A stretch of DNA of 64,000 nucleotides, from positions 78,042-142,041 of the forward strand of contig NZ_FUWO01000001.1 in the NCBI RefSeq assembly GCF_900167405.1, in the 5' to 3' direction. Source of the DNA: Globicatella sulfidifaciens DSM 15739 (GTDB taxonomy: Bacteria > Bacillota > Bacilli > Lactobacillales > Aerococcaceae). A program made the translations under genes and the position numbers. The notes beneath the pieces are model-generated. The model had not been told where the DNA came from. It saw only the letters and a program-made list of their open reading frames with translations, and ran no database searches. Shown piece by piece: positions 55,484 through 64,000 of this stretch (positions are counted from its first letter, which is position 1; the number at the start of each line of letters is the position of its first letter).

Positions 55484-56776
55484 TTAAGGATAGAATGAAA
55501 CGTGTACATGGTCCATATGGTTAGCGGTGATACTACCACGGTCTTCCATCATTTGCCATGACATATTCCAATCTCCATAAATTTGTTGTTTCCAAATGAC
55601 ATATGAAATCTTACTTGATCCAATTTGATTAATCGCATATTGAGCTATTTCATCTCCTAATGCCGAACCAACTGGCACTATAAAGTCAACTGCTAATCCT
55701 TGACCGTGATCTCCAGCATCACCTGGACGGTATGTACTAAATGAGGTAATGCCATAAGCATTCGCGACTTCATTTTTAAATTGCGCTACATGAGCTTGTA
55801 AGCCGTCATTGGTTGGATCATAGATTGGCACTTCAGTTTCCTCTGGCACCCATTCTACTGTTGTTTCCTCTGTGATTGGGACTTCAGTTTCTTCAGGTAC
55901 CCATTCAACAGTTGTTTCTTCCACAATTGGTGCTTCAGTTTCTTCTACTATTTCTGCGGTTGTCTCTTCCACAATTGGTGCTTCGGTTTCTTCTACTATT
56001 TCTGCGGTTGTTTCTTCCACAATGGGCGCTTCAGTGTCTTCTACAACTTCGGCAGTTGTTTCTTCCACAACAGGTGCTTCGGTTTCTTCTACCACTTCGG
56101 CAGTTGTTTCCGCTTCGGTTGCTTCTACCACTTCGGCAGTTGTTTCCGCTTCGGTTGTTTCAGTTACCCACTCTGCTACCGTTGTTGCTTCAGTAGTAGT
56201 TTCAACTGGAGCTGCTGAAGGTTCTACTGCCGTCGTTTCTGTAACTGGGGCTTCAGTTTCCTCAACTTCTGTAGATTCTGCTTCAGTTGTTTCAGGAATC
56301 CACTCTTCAACTGGCTCCGTCACATAAACTGGCGCTGATGCCGTTTCGGCAATGTCTTCAGTCGCTGGTAATTCATACGTTTCGTCATTAACGACTAATT
56401 CATTTTCAGCTAAATTTATCTCTGCTTCATTTTCAGAATCAGGCGTCTCGATTAAGACGGTTTCGGCGTTTTGATTGTCATCATAAGTCGTTGTTAAAAC
56501 CGTGCTAGGATAAATTAAATCTAAATCCGCAATCGCGTTGATGCTTCCTAATACCTCTACATCAACCTCTAATGCTTCAGCGATGACTCCTAGAGTATCA
56601 CCATATTGGATAGTGTAGACCGTTTGATTATCTTCGTTAATTTTTAATGCTGCTTTAACTTGTTCAAGTGTACGTGGTTGCCATTCTTCGGCCAACACAT
56701 GATTAGCCATTGTTGAAATTGGCGTTATCATTAAAGCAAAAGCTGTCGCAAGTAAAATTTTCTTTTGTAATTTCAT
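55484..56776 (-). CDS. Sip-like LysM secreted surface protein
   Basis: A 430-residue secreted protein. It has a signal peptide (about 1-29, ending NHVLAEE), one LysM domain (about 51-95: TVYTIQYGDTLGVIAEALEV), a low-complexity region rich in Glu, Thr, Val and Pro (about 100-325), and a C-terminal domain of about 105 residues with TYRPGDAGDHGQGLAVDFIV and ITANHMDHVHVSFYP. This plan and C-terminal domain match the group B streptococcal Sip family and related wall proteins; the conserved His/Asp residues suggest a peptidase-like fold of unproven activity. The linker has 48-bp tandem repeats. It is monocistronic. Confidence 0.88.
   Translation of the reverse strand: MKLQKKILLATAFALMITPISTMANHVLAEEWQPRTLEQVKAALKINEDNQTVYTIQYGDTLGVIAEALEVDVEVLGSINAIADLDLIYPSTVLTTTYDDNQNAETVLIETPDSENEAEINLAENELVVNDETYELPATEDIAETASAPVYVTEPVEEWIPETTEAESTEVEETEAPVTETTAVEPSAAPVETTTEATTVAEWVTETTEAETTAEVVEATEAETTAEVVEETEAPVVEETTAEVVEDTEAPIVEETTAEIVEETEAPIVEETTAEIVEETEAPIVEETTVEWVPEETEVPITEETTVEWVPEETEVPIYDPTNDGLQAHVAQFKNEVANAYGITSFSTYRPGDAGDHGQGLAVDFIVPVGSALGDEIAQYAINQIGSSKISYVIWKQQIYGDWNMSWQMMEDRGSITANHMDHVHVSFYP
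55912..56110 (-). repeat. 48-bp tandem repeats in the Sip-like linker
   Basis: Four units of 48 bases encode the 16-residue pattern APIVEETTAEIVEETE with few changes. Neighbouring 17-residue units (VEWVPEETEVPITEETT) lie toward the C-terminus. Unit number is likely to vary by slippage, changing the length of the wall-spanning linker. Confidence 0.85.
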
Positions 56777-56898
56777 TTATTCACACCTTCTTCTAATCTC
56801 GCTAGATTGTATTCTAACATAACGTCCAAAAGAAAAAAGACCTTTTAAGCTTATTTAAATAAACTGTTCACGCATTGATACCATTCTGTAATACTATT

Positions 56899-57435
56899 TC
56901 AATTTAGTGAATTTAAATAAAAATAAATATCATGTTTATTTTGTTGCGGTGTAAAATCGTAACTACGTGTATTCAGTCCGCCAATTTCAAATTGATTCGC
57001 TAAATATAATTCGCAAGCGGCTAAATTATTATCTTGAGCAATCGTATATAGCCCCTGATATTGGTTGTCACTGGCTATTTTCTTGCCTTCAGCAATTAAC
57101 ATTGAGGCAATCCCCATTTTACGGTAATGAGGCATCACTTTAATATCTGATAAGTATAAGTACTTGAACCAATCATCTTGAAAAATAGCTAATGCGACAC
57201 ATTCTTCTTGCTCATTGTATGCTCCAACAAAATAATGATTTGTTTTCATCTCTTCATACTGATAATCTTCATCTGGAAAAGTCATTTCTTGCCATTCACT
57301 GGTCGGTAATATTTCTTTGTGATAATGCCATTGGCTTCCATCGTAGGTTGGTATTAATCTACCAAATACTTTAAATGGATAATTAGGCAATTGAACCTCA
57401 GGCGAAATCCTTTCGATACGTTTAATTGTTATCAT
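56899..57435 (-). CDS. GNAT-family N-acetyltransferase
   Basis: A 178-residue GNAT protein. The acetyl-CoA-binding motif A is in MPHYRKMGIASMLIAEGKKI, and the C-terminal LAACELYLANQFEIGGLNTR is typical. The N-terminal PNYPFKVFGRLIPTYDG recalls streptothricin-acetyltransferase-like GNATs, but the substrate is not predictable. The start is the ATG at 57433-57435 after AAAAGGAGTAACCTT; 13 upstream codons cross the terminator of the LCP gene and are rejected. Confidence 0.9.
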   Translation of the reverse strand: MITIKRIERISPEVQLPNYPFKVFGRLIPTYDGSQWHYHKEILPTSEWQEMTFPDEDYQYEEMKTNHYFVGAYNEQEECVALAIFQDDWFKYLYLSDIKVMPHYRKMGIASMLIAEGKKIASDNQYQGLYTIAQDNNLAACELYLANQFEIGGLNTRSYDFTPQQNKHDIYFYLNSLN

Positions 57436-57449
57436 AAGGTTACTCCTTT

Positions 57450-57496
57450 TAAAAAAAACCGACTTTTGCTGCAATCATTCAAAGCAAAAATCGGTT
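57450..57496 (-). terminator. Terminator of the LCP gene
   Basis: AACCGATTTTTGCT pairs with AGCAAAAGTCGGTT across a short loop. On the minus strand TTTTTTTT follows. Confidence 0.9.
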
Positions 57497-57508
57497 AACG
57501 ATTAGTTA

Positions 57509-58489
57509 TTAATTTACTTCTAAATTGGATTTTAACGCTTCTTGAACTGTTGCTAATGATCCTTCGTCAATCATTTCATAATAGACGCCATCAATCATAT
57601 CGCCTGTTCCTTGTAATGTCACTTCTTCGATATTTTTCGCAATCTTATTCGCATTTAAAGCCAATGTTTGGATATCCATAAATTGGATATTCGTTTCAAC
57701 ATAGTTTTCCATTACCGCCATTAATTCTGGTAAGCTAGCAAAAGAATTGATATTAACCACCTTATCAGCTACGGCTTCAATCACTTGACGTGAACGTTGT
57801 TGACGACCGTAGTCACCTTCTTCAGTATAACGATTACGAACATATTGTAAAACTGTCGCACCATCCATATATTGGGAAACCCCTTGTTCAAAATAAGTCC
57901 CCTCTTGATTAAATGTTTCAGTCGGAACAATGGTAATACCGCCTAAGGCGTCTACAATTTGAACAAAGCTTCCCATATCAACTTTTACATAATAGTCAAT
58001 TGGAATATCTAAAAAGTTTTGTACGGAGTTAATTGACATTGGGATGCCACCAAAAGCATAAGCATGGTTGATTTTATCTTGGGTCCCATACCCTACGATT
58101 TCAGTATACGTATCACGAGGAATACTGGTCATAACAGTTTTATTGGTATTAGGGTTAATGGTTGCGACCATCATAATATCTGAACGCCCTACTTCGGTAC
58201 GACCAAAATCGCCCGTATCAATCCCTAAAAATAAAATACTAATCGGATCTTCACCGACTTCAATTTCTTCTGTCGATTCACGTTTTTTAACAACATCTTT
58301 AACTACTGATTCCACGGCTTGTTTATTATATACCTTTTCAAATGATTTATTAAAGCGATAATAGGAATAGCCTAAAAAACCACCTACGATTAGTAAAGCC
58401 AGTAAAAATAATAAAGCAATGGCTTTTAAAATTGGATTGCCTTTTCTTCTTTTACGATGCATCGATCTACGTGACATCTTGTTTGACAT
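57509..58489 (-). CDS. LytR-CpsA-Psr (LCP) family wall-polymer ligase
   Basis: A 326-residue membrane-anchored enzyme. It has a basic cytosolic N-terminus (RRSMHRKRRKGN), one transmembrane helix (about 22-45), then the LCP domain: ISILFLGIDTGDFGRTEVGR with the first conserved Arg/Asp, SDIMMVATINPNT, SIPRDTYTEI, KINHAYAFGG and a DGATVLQYVRNRY end. LCP proteins attach teichoic acids, capsule or other polymers to peptidoglycan. The nearby remnant of a galactofuranose gene hints at a once larger polymer locus. Confidence 0.94.
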   Translation of the reverse strand: MSNKMSRRSMHRKRRKGNPILKAIALLFLLALLIVGGFLGYSYYRFNKSFEKVYNKQAVESVVKDVVKKRESTEEIEVGEDPISILFLGIDTGDFGRTEVGRSDIMMVATINPNTNKTVMTSIPRDTYTEIVGYGTQDKINHAYAFGGIPMSINSVQNFLDIPIDYYVKVDMGSFVQIVDALGGITIVPTETFNQEGTYFEQGVSQYMDGATVLQYVRNRYTEEGDYGRQQRSRQVIEAVADKVVNINSFASLPELMAVMENYVETNIQFMDIQTLALNANKIAKNIEEVTLQGTGDMIDGVYYEMIDEGSLATVQEALKSNLEVN

Positions 58490-58681
58490 TTTATTTCACC
58501 TTCAAATTTTCAATTTATGTTTCATTTTAGCTATTTTTTGGTTGAAATACAAGCTTTTTCTTTAATATATATTCTATACAACTACTCATTTAAAGTAAAC
58601 ATTTATTCTAGTCTCTAAAGACTGTTCTATCACGATAAGTTCAGTCTTTAAGTTTATTAAAGTTTTAGCAAAGCATTTAGT

Positions 58682-59048
<367 letters not shown>

Positions 59049-59096
59049 TTCATCCATGTAATGAATTACACGGTTTTCTCAAGGGACGACTTTAAA

Positions 59097-59153
59097 TAAA
59101 AAAGTGGGTATCGTATGAAAATTTTTGGCGTATTGCCTCTACGATTACCCACT
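59097..59153 (-). terminator. Terminator of the LysM/Amidase_5-like gene
   Basis: AGTGGGTAATCGTA pairs with TACGATACCCACT; on the minus strand TTTTTTATTT follows. It is a strong stem with a 24-base loop. Confidence 0.88.
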
Positions 59154-59169
59154 AAATAATTTTTATTTT

Positions 59170-61434
59170 TTATTTCCGACGATAATTTTCATTTAAACGA
59201 TACCAATATAATGGTCGAGAAGATGACCCTGTTCTGCCTGCAGTTTGAGAACGTACAATACCGTCATAGAAATACTTATTATTATAAGTTGAGTGATAAA
59301 TCTCTTTGTTATTAATTGCGACACCGGTATGTCCTGCAGCACCGGAAGAATTATATTTATAACCTGAAATAAAGATATCTCCTGCACGTACTTGGCTTTC
59401 CGGTATTGGTAATAATAACCCACCTTCCATTGCAAACATTGAATCCGTATTACCAATCCAAGTGTTACGATTTAGATAACCTGCATTAATTAAAGCGTAA
59501 TACACTGCAGATGAACAGTCATAACTGTTTGGTCCATTACGGTCAGTCATTGAATAGAAAGTTTTATTTTCTCTTGCTTTAAACCAATCTAATACTTTTT
59601 TAACGCCTTCTGATGTAACTTTCTCAGACGCTTCATTAATCACTAGGTAATTTTTGGTTGCACGACCTAATTTAGCTGGATTACCGGCTTCTGGATCAGA
59701 AACAGCAATTTCTTGGTCTGCCAATAAATAATTACTAGTTAATAATGGATTCCATTGTTTTAATTGCGCTACTGTCACACCATAACGACTTGCAACCGTT
59801 ATTAGAGGCATTCTGTAACCTGTTTGATTCCAATAAGTCTTAATTAATGTTCCATCATAATCAGCATCAACTTCAACCACACGGTCTCCCGCTTTCTTTT
59901 GCGCTTCAGCAGCTAAACGTAATTTCTCATTTTCAGCGGCAATTTTCGCTTCTAACTCTGCTCTGGTTAAAGTCATACTGCTAGATGCTTTGCTTGGATC
60001 AGATACCTTAAGATTTTGTCCTGTACGAATCACCGTACTTGAAAGTTTGTTCCAAGTCATAATTTGATTAACTGTAACGTTGTTTGCTTTAGCAATCTCA
60101 TATAAAGTATCGCCGTATGAGACGGTATGTTTTTTCTCTTCGAAAGCTGGAATAGTCACTAATTCATCTTTCTTATCGTTTTCAACTGGTTTCGTTGGTT
60201 CAGTTGGTTTTTCCTCTGGTTTAGTTTCCGGCTTCGTTGGTGTAGTCGGTTTCTCTTCCGGTTTAGTCGTTTCTACCGGTTGCGTTGTAGTCACTTTATT
60301 AACGATAATCTTTTGATTTGGATAGATCAGGTGACCTGAAATATTATTCCATTGACGTAATTGAGCAACACTCACACCATGTTGAGCAGCAATTCTATTT
60401 AAAGTATCGCCTCGTTTAATAGTATAATTCGTTGTCTTCGTTTCTGGTTTTGTTTCTACTGGCTTCGTTGGTGTAGTCGGTTTCTCGTCCGGTTTAGTCG
60501 TTTCTACCGGTTGCGTTGTAGTGACTTTATTGACAATAATCTTTTGATTTGGATAGATCAGGTGACCTGAAATATTATTCCATTGACGTAATTGAGCAAC
60601 GCTTACCCCATGTTGTGCAGCGATTCGATTTAACGTATCGCCTCTTTTAATCGTGTAATTCGTTGTCTTCGTTACTGGTTTGGTTTCAACCGGTTTAGTC
60701 GTTTCTGCCGGTTTTTCCTCAACTGGTTTCGTTGGTGTAGTCGGCTTTTCAACGGGGTGTGTCGTTTGTGTTGTAGGTTTAGAAACGACTAATTTTTGAT
60801 TGACTCTAATTATATTACTCGTTAATTTATTCCAGTCCATTAAATTCGCAACACTTACCTTATGTTGATTCGCTATCTTCCATAAGGTGTCACCTGAAAC
60901 TATTTGATATGTTTTGACTGTTGGTGAAACGGGTGATGCAGTCGGTGTATATAATTTACGAACAACACTTTCTTCTGTTTTTTCTACCTGCACATCTTCT
61001 GCCTTAACAGATTCATTCGTTGTTTCTTCTGTTACAACAACTTCCTCTGTTTCAGCAGGTAATGTTTCATCACCGGTCGCTTCAGCCGGAACTTCTGTTG
61101 TTTCAACTTGCTCAGAATTCGCTTCAGTCGTTTCTGAATCTACCACTGACTCTGTCTCTTTCGCCGGTTCTGATTCTTGAACGGCTTCGCTCTCTTCAAC
61201 TGTCGACACAGCTTCAACAGTTGTATCATTGTCTTCAACGACTTCAGCCTCATTGACTACAGTATCTCCGCCTGCTTCAGCGTTAGCCTCTTCACTGACG
61301 GCCTCAACAACGACTTCATCATAATTAGTCGCTTCCTCAGCTTGTACTTGAGCACTTAAAGCCATCGTTGCCAAAACAGATGCTGAAACTGCTATCCATT
61401 TACCTTTACTTTTCTTTAAAATTTTATTTCCCAT
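59170..61434 (-). CDS. Secreted multi-LysM peptidoglycan hydrolase
   Basis: A 754-residue exported protein. It has a signal peptide (about 1-32, ATMALSAQVQAEE), an acidic E/V/T-rich segment, four clear LysM domains (VKTYQIVSGDTLWKIANQHK, two near-identical TNYTIKRGDTLNRIAAQHGV, KKHTVSYGDTLYEIAKANNV) joined by T/K/P/E linkers, a degenerate fifth LysM-like unit (GYRMPLITVASRYGVTVAQL), then a Cys/His catalytic domain with NSYDCSSAVYYALINAGY and AAGHTGVAI. The last resembles phage-type Amidase_5/NlpC-like hydrolases and would cut stem peptides. The start is the ATG at 61432-61434 after GGGAGACG. It is a paralogue in layout of the amidase at 62852. Confidence 0.9.
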   Translation of the reverse strand: MGNKILKKSKGKWIAVSASVLATMALSAQVQAEEATNYDEVVVEAVSEEANAEAGGDTVVNEAEVVEDNDTTVEAVSTVEESEAVQESEPAKETESVVDSETTEANSEQVETTEVPAEATGDETLPAETEEVVVTEETTNESVKAEDVQVEKTEESVVRKLYTPTASPVSPTVKTYQIVSGDTLWKIANQHKVSVANLMDWNKLTSNIIRVNQKLVVSKPTTQTTHPVEKPTTPTKPVEEKPAETTKPVETKPVTKTTNYTIKRGDTLNRIAAQHGVSVAQLRQWNNISGHLIYPNQKIIVNKVTTTQPVETTKPDEKPTTPTKPVETKPETKTTNYTIKRGDTLNRIAAQHGVSVAQLRQWNNISGHLIYPNQKIIVNKVTTTQPVETTKPEEKPTTPTKPETKPEEKPTEPTKPVENDKKDELVTIPAFEEKKHTVSYGDTLYEIAKANNVTVNQIMTWNKLSSTVIRTGQNLKVSDPSKASSSMTLTRAELEAKIAAENEKLRLAAEAQKKAGDRVVEVDADYDGTLIKTYWNQTGYRMPLITVASRYGVTVAQLKQWNPLLTSNYLLADQEIAVSDPEAGNPAKLGRATKNYLVINEASEKVTSEGVKKVLDWFKARENKTFYSMTDRNGPNSYDCSSAVYYALINAGYLNRNTWIGNTDSMFAMEGGLLLPIPESQVRAGDIFISGYKYNSSGAAGHTGVAINNKEIYHSTYNNKYFYDGIVRSQTAGRTGSSSRPLYWYRLNENYRRK
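60290..60750 (-). repeat. Tandem 231-bp LysM-linker duplication
   Basis: The second and third LysM domains with their linkers repeat at a 231-base offset (for example TCACTTTATT at about 60291 and TGACTTTATT at about 60522), with near-identical DNA over more than 100 bases. The same LysM DNA block recurs at about 63757-63850 in the neighbouring amidase gene. Confidence 0.85.
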
Positions 61435-61555
61435 TTTATTATTCGTCTCCCAAAATAAACATTCGCAAAAAACAATATATACCATCATTTTAGCATATTC
61501 AAACTATTTATGACCGTTTACAATATTACAGTTTCATAACAAAAGGCAGTGAAAG

Positions 61556-62790
61556 GTCAGAAAGGGAGTGAACCAGAAGTAGAAAATGAAATAATTTAGA
61601 ATAACAACTTCTCCAGGGGATTGGGGTCTCAACAACTTCTAGTGGGGAGTAAAATCCCCCACCAAATGTTGTGGTTTGAATAGACTATGGTTAAAATGAT
61701 CGAATGTTCGTATTATCATTAGAAGGTTATTATTTTGGAAAAAATCGATGATATTAAATATATTCTGTCACAACTACTAAATTTATCTTTACAAGATATT
61801 GGTGAAGTCGTGCGATGGATAAAACAACCCTTTCATGTTCATTGGATAGTAAGATTCAAAAGCGCCCTTATTGTCGTTCTTCTCATCTTCACAGTAAGGG
61901 GTACTATAAAAAGAAGTATCATTTACCTTTTAATCATAGTAACATCAAGATCGTTCTGCTTAAGATTAAACGTTTTAAGCGTCAAGAATGTCACGATTCT
62001 TGCTTGAATAGTATAGGGCTTACGCCTCGAAATTTCACTATTCTGTATTCAACAATCGACAGTTCTTTGATCGAAAAAGTAATTTTCATAATAAGCCCCA
62101 ATACAACCGTAAATTAAAACGCTATATCAATAAGGGTCAGTTATTCGAACTGATACTTCAAATTCATCCTGATTTGGAAAAAGCTTATCGTTTAGTAGAT
62201 GAATACATTCTTTTTAATACTTACGATGACTTACCTGAAAAAAAGTTACTCGAAATTGATTATTATATCAATAATTTCTTAAATCAGGCATTCCTGAATT
62301 AGAGCAATTTGGCAAATTACTAACAAGATGGAAAATAGAAATTTGTAACTTATTTACTAGAATTGACGGCATACGGATATCAAATGCTTTTACAGAAGCA
62401 TCTAATGGAACGATAAAGAATATGATTCGACAACGTTCCAAGGAATGATGTATATTATTAATAAAGATAACTGGATATTAAGAGACTAATTTAACAATAA
62501 AATGTAAATCGATTACGAACATTCGAAAAAGAAATACAGGTTGAAATTCGTATTATGACAACGAATTTCAACCTGTATTTTTATCATTTCTCCCCACTAA
62601 ATATTTAGTGAGTCCACACAAAAGGTTGTAGAGCCAATAATTTTCGCTTCGTCTGCCTCCCCCCGCACAGTTGAGTAGGCCTCAAACAAGTCGTTAAGAC
62701 GCAGGTCGAGACCACTCAACCACTGCGTTATAAAATATACAGATGGGATCAAACGGGTTTTTTTGTTTTGTCCAACCTCTGAGTGATAAA
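61556..62790 (-). repeat. Modular repeat copy interrupted by an ISL3 relic
   Basis: The B module starts GGGAGTGAACCAGAAGTAGA at about 61565 and breaks at 61597. It resumes at 62636 as AATAATTTTCGCTTCGTCTG and continues into one A module (CAGTTGAGTAGGCCTCAAAC facing GGTCGAGACCACTCAACCAC), ending near 62790. Removing the IS and one 8-base duplicate restores a normal B hairpin loop. Confidence 0.88.
61598..62635 (+). mobile_element. Decayed ISL3-family insertion sequence
   Basis: About 1.04 kb flanked by the 8-base target duplication AATAATTT (61590-61597 and 62636-62643), the size expected for ISL3. The right end reads inward GGCTCTACAACCTTTTGTG; the left end has related ACAACTTCT strings, partly duplicated. 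The transposase frame is broken several times: an N-terminal piece from about 61735, a zinc-ribbon-like part (YCRSSHLHSKGYYKKKYHLP), and a C-terminal piece (RISNAFTEASNGTIKNMIRQ). A perfect 20-base stem terminator (62532-62580) closes it. A full element is about 1.4 kb, so internal DNA is lost. Confidence 0.85.
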
Positions 62791-62851
62791 TCTATTTTAT
62801 TGAAAGCCTATGTTTACGGGTATAATACCTAGTTTGATAAACTTTCAAAAA

Positions 62852-64000
62852 TTATTTACCTGATAATTTATTATAAACGGTATTAAAGTAAGTTTGAATA
62901 CCATTCGCCACAGCATTAACAAGGGTATCCTGATAAGCTGGTGTCGATAATTTATTGTAGTCATTCCAAGTATCCACAAAACCAAATTCCAATAAAGTAG
63001 ATGGAACTTTTGTTTCACGAATAACTGAATAAGATGACGATTGAACACCATGATCACGTGCTGGATTATTTGGATAGAATTGACGATCAGCTTGAATCAT
63101 ATTATTATGAATTAATTTTGTCAAATAAGCAGAGTTCGCAATTCTGGACCCATCATTATGATGTTTTTGATTAATTTTTGACTGATATTCATGTTCATAC
63201 TGATAGTAGAATGATACAATACCTGTCGCAGATGGATACGGCATCGCATTATGGTGTAATGAAATGAAAATATCAGCGTCGGAGGCATTAGCCATTGTTG
63301 AACGTTCTGTTTTATAATCAACTGCCACATCCGCTGTTCTAGTACGTTTAACAACAAATCCCATATCTTGCAACTTCTTAGTTAACTTATTATCGATATT
63401 AAGGTTCATTGTTTTCTCGTACACTCCCCTAGCAACAGTATGTGTACCTGTTTCTGATCCACCATGTCCTGCGTCTAACCAGACTGTAAATTTATTATCG
63501 TGACTGGATGCGAAATCCATTGGTTTTACTTTAACATTTGGAATGACAATAGTTTTACCGTTGTATAAATACGCATTGCCATTCAATTGACGAATTGATT
63601 GTGCTGTAACACCAAAGTTTTTAGCAATGGACTCATAAGTATCACCAGGTTGTACCCCATAATTAACTCGTGCTATCGTTGTTCCCGCAAATTCAACCTT
63701 CTCGCCATCGTTAACGATAGGTATCTCAACAGGTTTAGTTTCTACAACTGGAACATTAGTAGTCACTTTATTGACAATAATCTTTTGATTTGGATAGATC
63801 ACGTGACCTGAAATATTATTCCATTGACGTAATTGATCGACACTAACACCATGTTGTCTAGCAATTCTATTTAATGTGTCACCGCTTTTAATGGTGTACT
63901 CGGTTGTTGTCGTCACCGGTTTAGTTTCAACAGGTTTTTCTTCTGGTTTTGTTTCCGGTTTCGTTGGTTCAGTTGGTTTTTCCTCTGGTTTAGTTTCCGG
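62852..64000 (-). CDS. LysM N-acetylmuramoyl-L-alanine amidase, 5' truncated by window
   Basis: The frame is open to the window edge at 64000; the GTG at 63916 is not a real start, since the T/K/P/E linker continues through it. Visible parts: a LysM domain (EYTIKSGDTLNRIARQHGVS), a second LysM-like unit (VNYGVQPGDTYESIAKNFGV), then an Amidase_3 catalytic domain with zinc ligands in WLDAGHGGSETGTH (His), KTMNLNI region Glu, and ISLHHNAMP (His), and the catalytic Glu in TLLEFGFVDTWNDYNKL. It cleaves the bond between MurNAc and the stem peptide. Its linker and LysM DNA are shared with the gene at 59170. A repeat copy follows its stop codon. Confidence 0.93.
   Translation of the reverse strand, partial: PETKPEEKPTEPTKPETKPEEKPVETKPVTTTTEYTIKSGDTLNRIARQHGVSVDQLRQWNNISGHVIYPNQKIIVNKVTTNVPVVETKPVEIPIVNDGEKVEFAGTTIARVNYGVQPGDTYESIAKNFGVTAQSIRQLNGNAYLYNGKTIVIPNVKVKPMDFASSHDNKFTVWLDAGHGGSETGTHTVARGVYEKTMNLNIDNKLTKKLQDMGFVVKRTRTADVAVDYKTERSTMANASDADIFISLHHNAMPYPSATGIVSFYYQYEHEYQSKINQKHHNDGSRIANSAYLTKLIHNNMIQADRQFYPNNPARDHGVQSSSYSVIRETKVPSTLLEFGFVDTWNDYNKLSTPAYQDTLVNAVANGIQTYFNTVYNKLSGK

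Noticed and set aside
55872..56327. Antisense Ser/Val-rich frame opposite the Sip-like linker (also 60914-61180)
   Set aside because: It is a shadow of a low-complexity E/T/V coding region on the other strand, with no ribosome binding site.
61735..62117. Two small genes in the ISL3 region
   Set aside because: They are frame-shifted pieces of one transposase, joined by similarity to ISL3 N-terminal sequence.
63914..63916. GTG at 63916 as the start of the amidase
   Set aside because: The frame continues upstream with the same Pro/Lys/Glu/Thr linker as the paralogue and reaches the window edge, so the start lies outside.

Overview
The window reads as low-GC Firmicutes DNA of the order Lactobacillales. 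The evidence is its codon use, the pth-mfd-rqcP-divIC-S1-tilS-hpt-ftsH-hslO-dus core block without sporulation genes, L-lactate dehydrogenase, luxS, many LysM/peptidoglycan hydrolases and an Msm-type alpha-galactoside locus. An Aerococcaceae-like genus is my best guess, but no rRNA or tRNA is present to confirm it. Most genes are on the minus strand.

Layout: 1-3341 holds a partial nicotinamidase-like gene, a CsbD-like protein, a small unknown, a Cof-type HAD phosphatase and an aldo/keto reductase. 3962-6202 is a metNIQ methionine/D-methionine importer. 6628-11139 carries an esterase and a LacI-regulator/GH31 alpha-glucosidase operon with an operator-rich promoter. 11541-13539 is argS behind an Arg (CGC) T-box. 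13669-16074 is a phnC-phnE-phnE type transporter with no binding protein nearby. 16816-18404 holds pta and luxS. 18818-20945 pairs a polytopic membrane protein with a GT2 glycosyltransferase. 21264-33515 is the conserved housekeeping block. 33731-37201 holds ldh, a VOC gene broken by one nonsense codon, and an SdpR/SdpI-like pair. 38288-41164 has pepF and a 2-hydroxyacid dehydrogenase on divergent promoters. 41695-50644 is an alpha-galactoside catabolic locus: AraC regulator, divergent GH36 alpha-galactosidase, ABC importer, P-loop kinase and GH13_18 phosphorylase. 50729-54794 holds an esterase, a short MGMT-like protein, OsmC, an old-yellow-enzyme and a deoxynucleoside kinase. 55484-64000 is a cell-wall region: a Sip-like LysM protein, a GNAT enzyme, an LCP ligase, a glf remnant, an IS200/IS605 remnant, two LysM hydrolases and an ISL3 relic.

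The most striking non-coding feature is a modular dispersed repeat present about eleven times in 64 kb. Module A is about 90 bp and ends in a long hairpin; module B is about 63 bp and is itself a hairpin. The modules occur in variable numbers (A1-A4, B1-B3) in a fixed order, in either orientation, always between genes. The hairpin arms change in a compensated way between copies, so the fold itself seems to be kept. One copy carries an ISL3 insertion with an 8-bp target duplication, and another splits a terminator stem. In design it resembles pneumococcal BOX elements, but the sequence is one I do not recognise.

The alpha-galactoside locus suggests a route: oligosaccharide import, removal of galactose by GH36, phosphorolysis of the remaining glucoside by GH13_18, and phosphorylation of a product by the unassigned kinase. 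The last step is inference.
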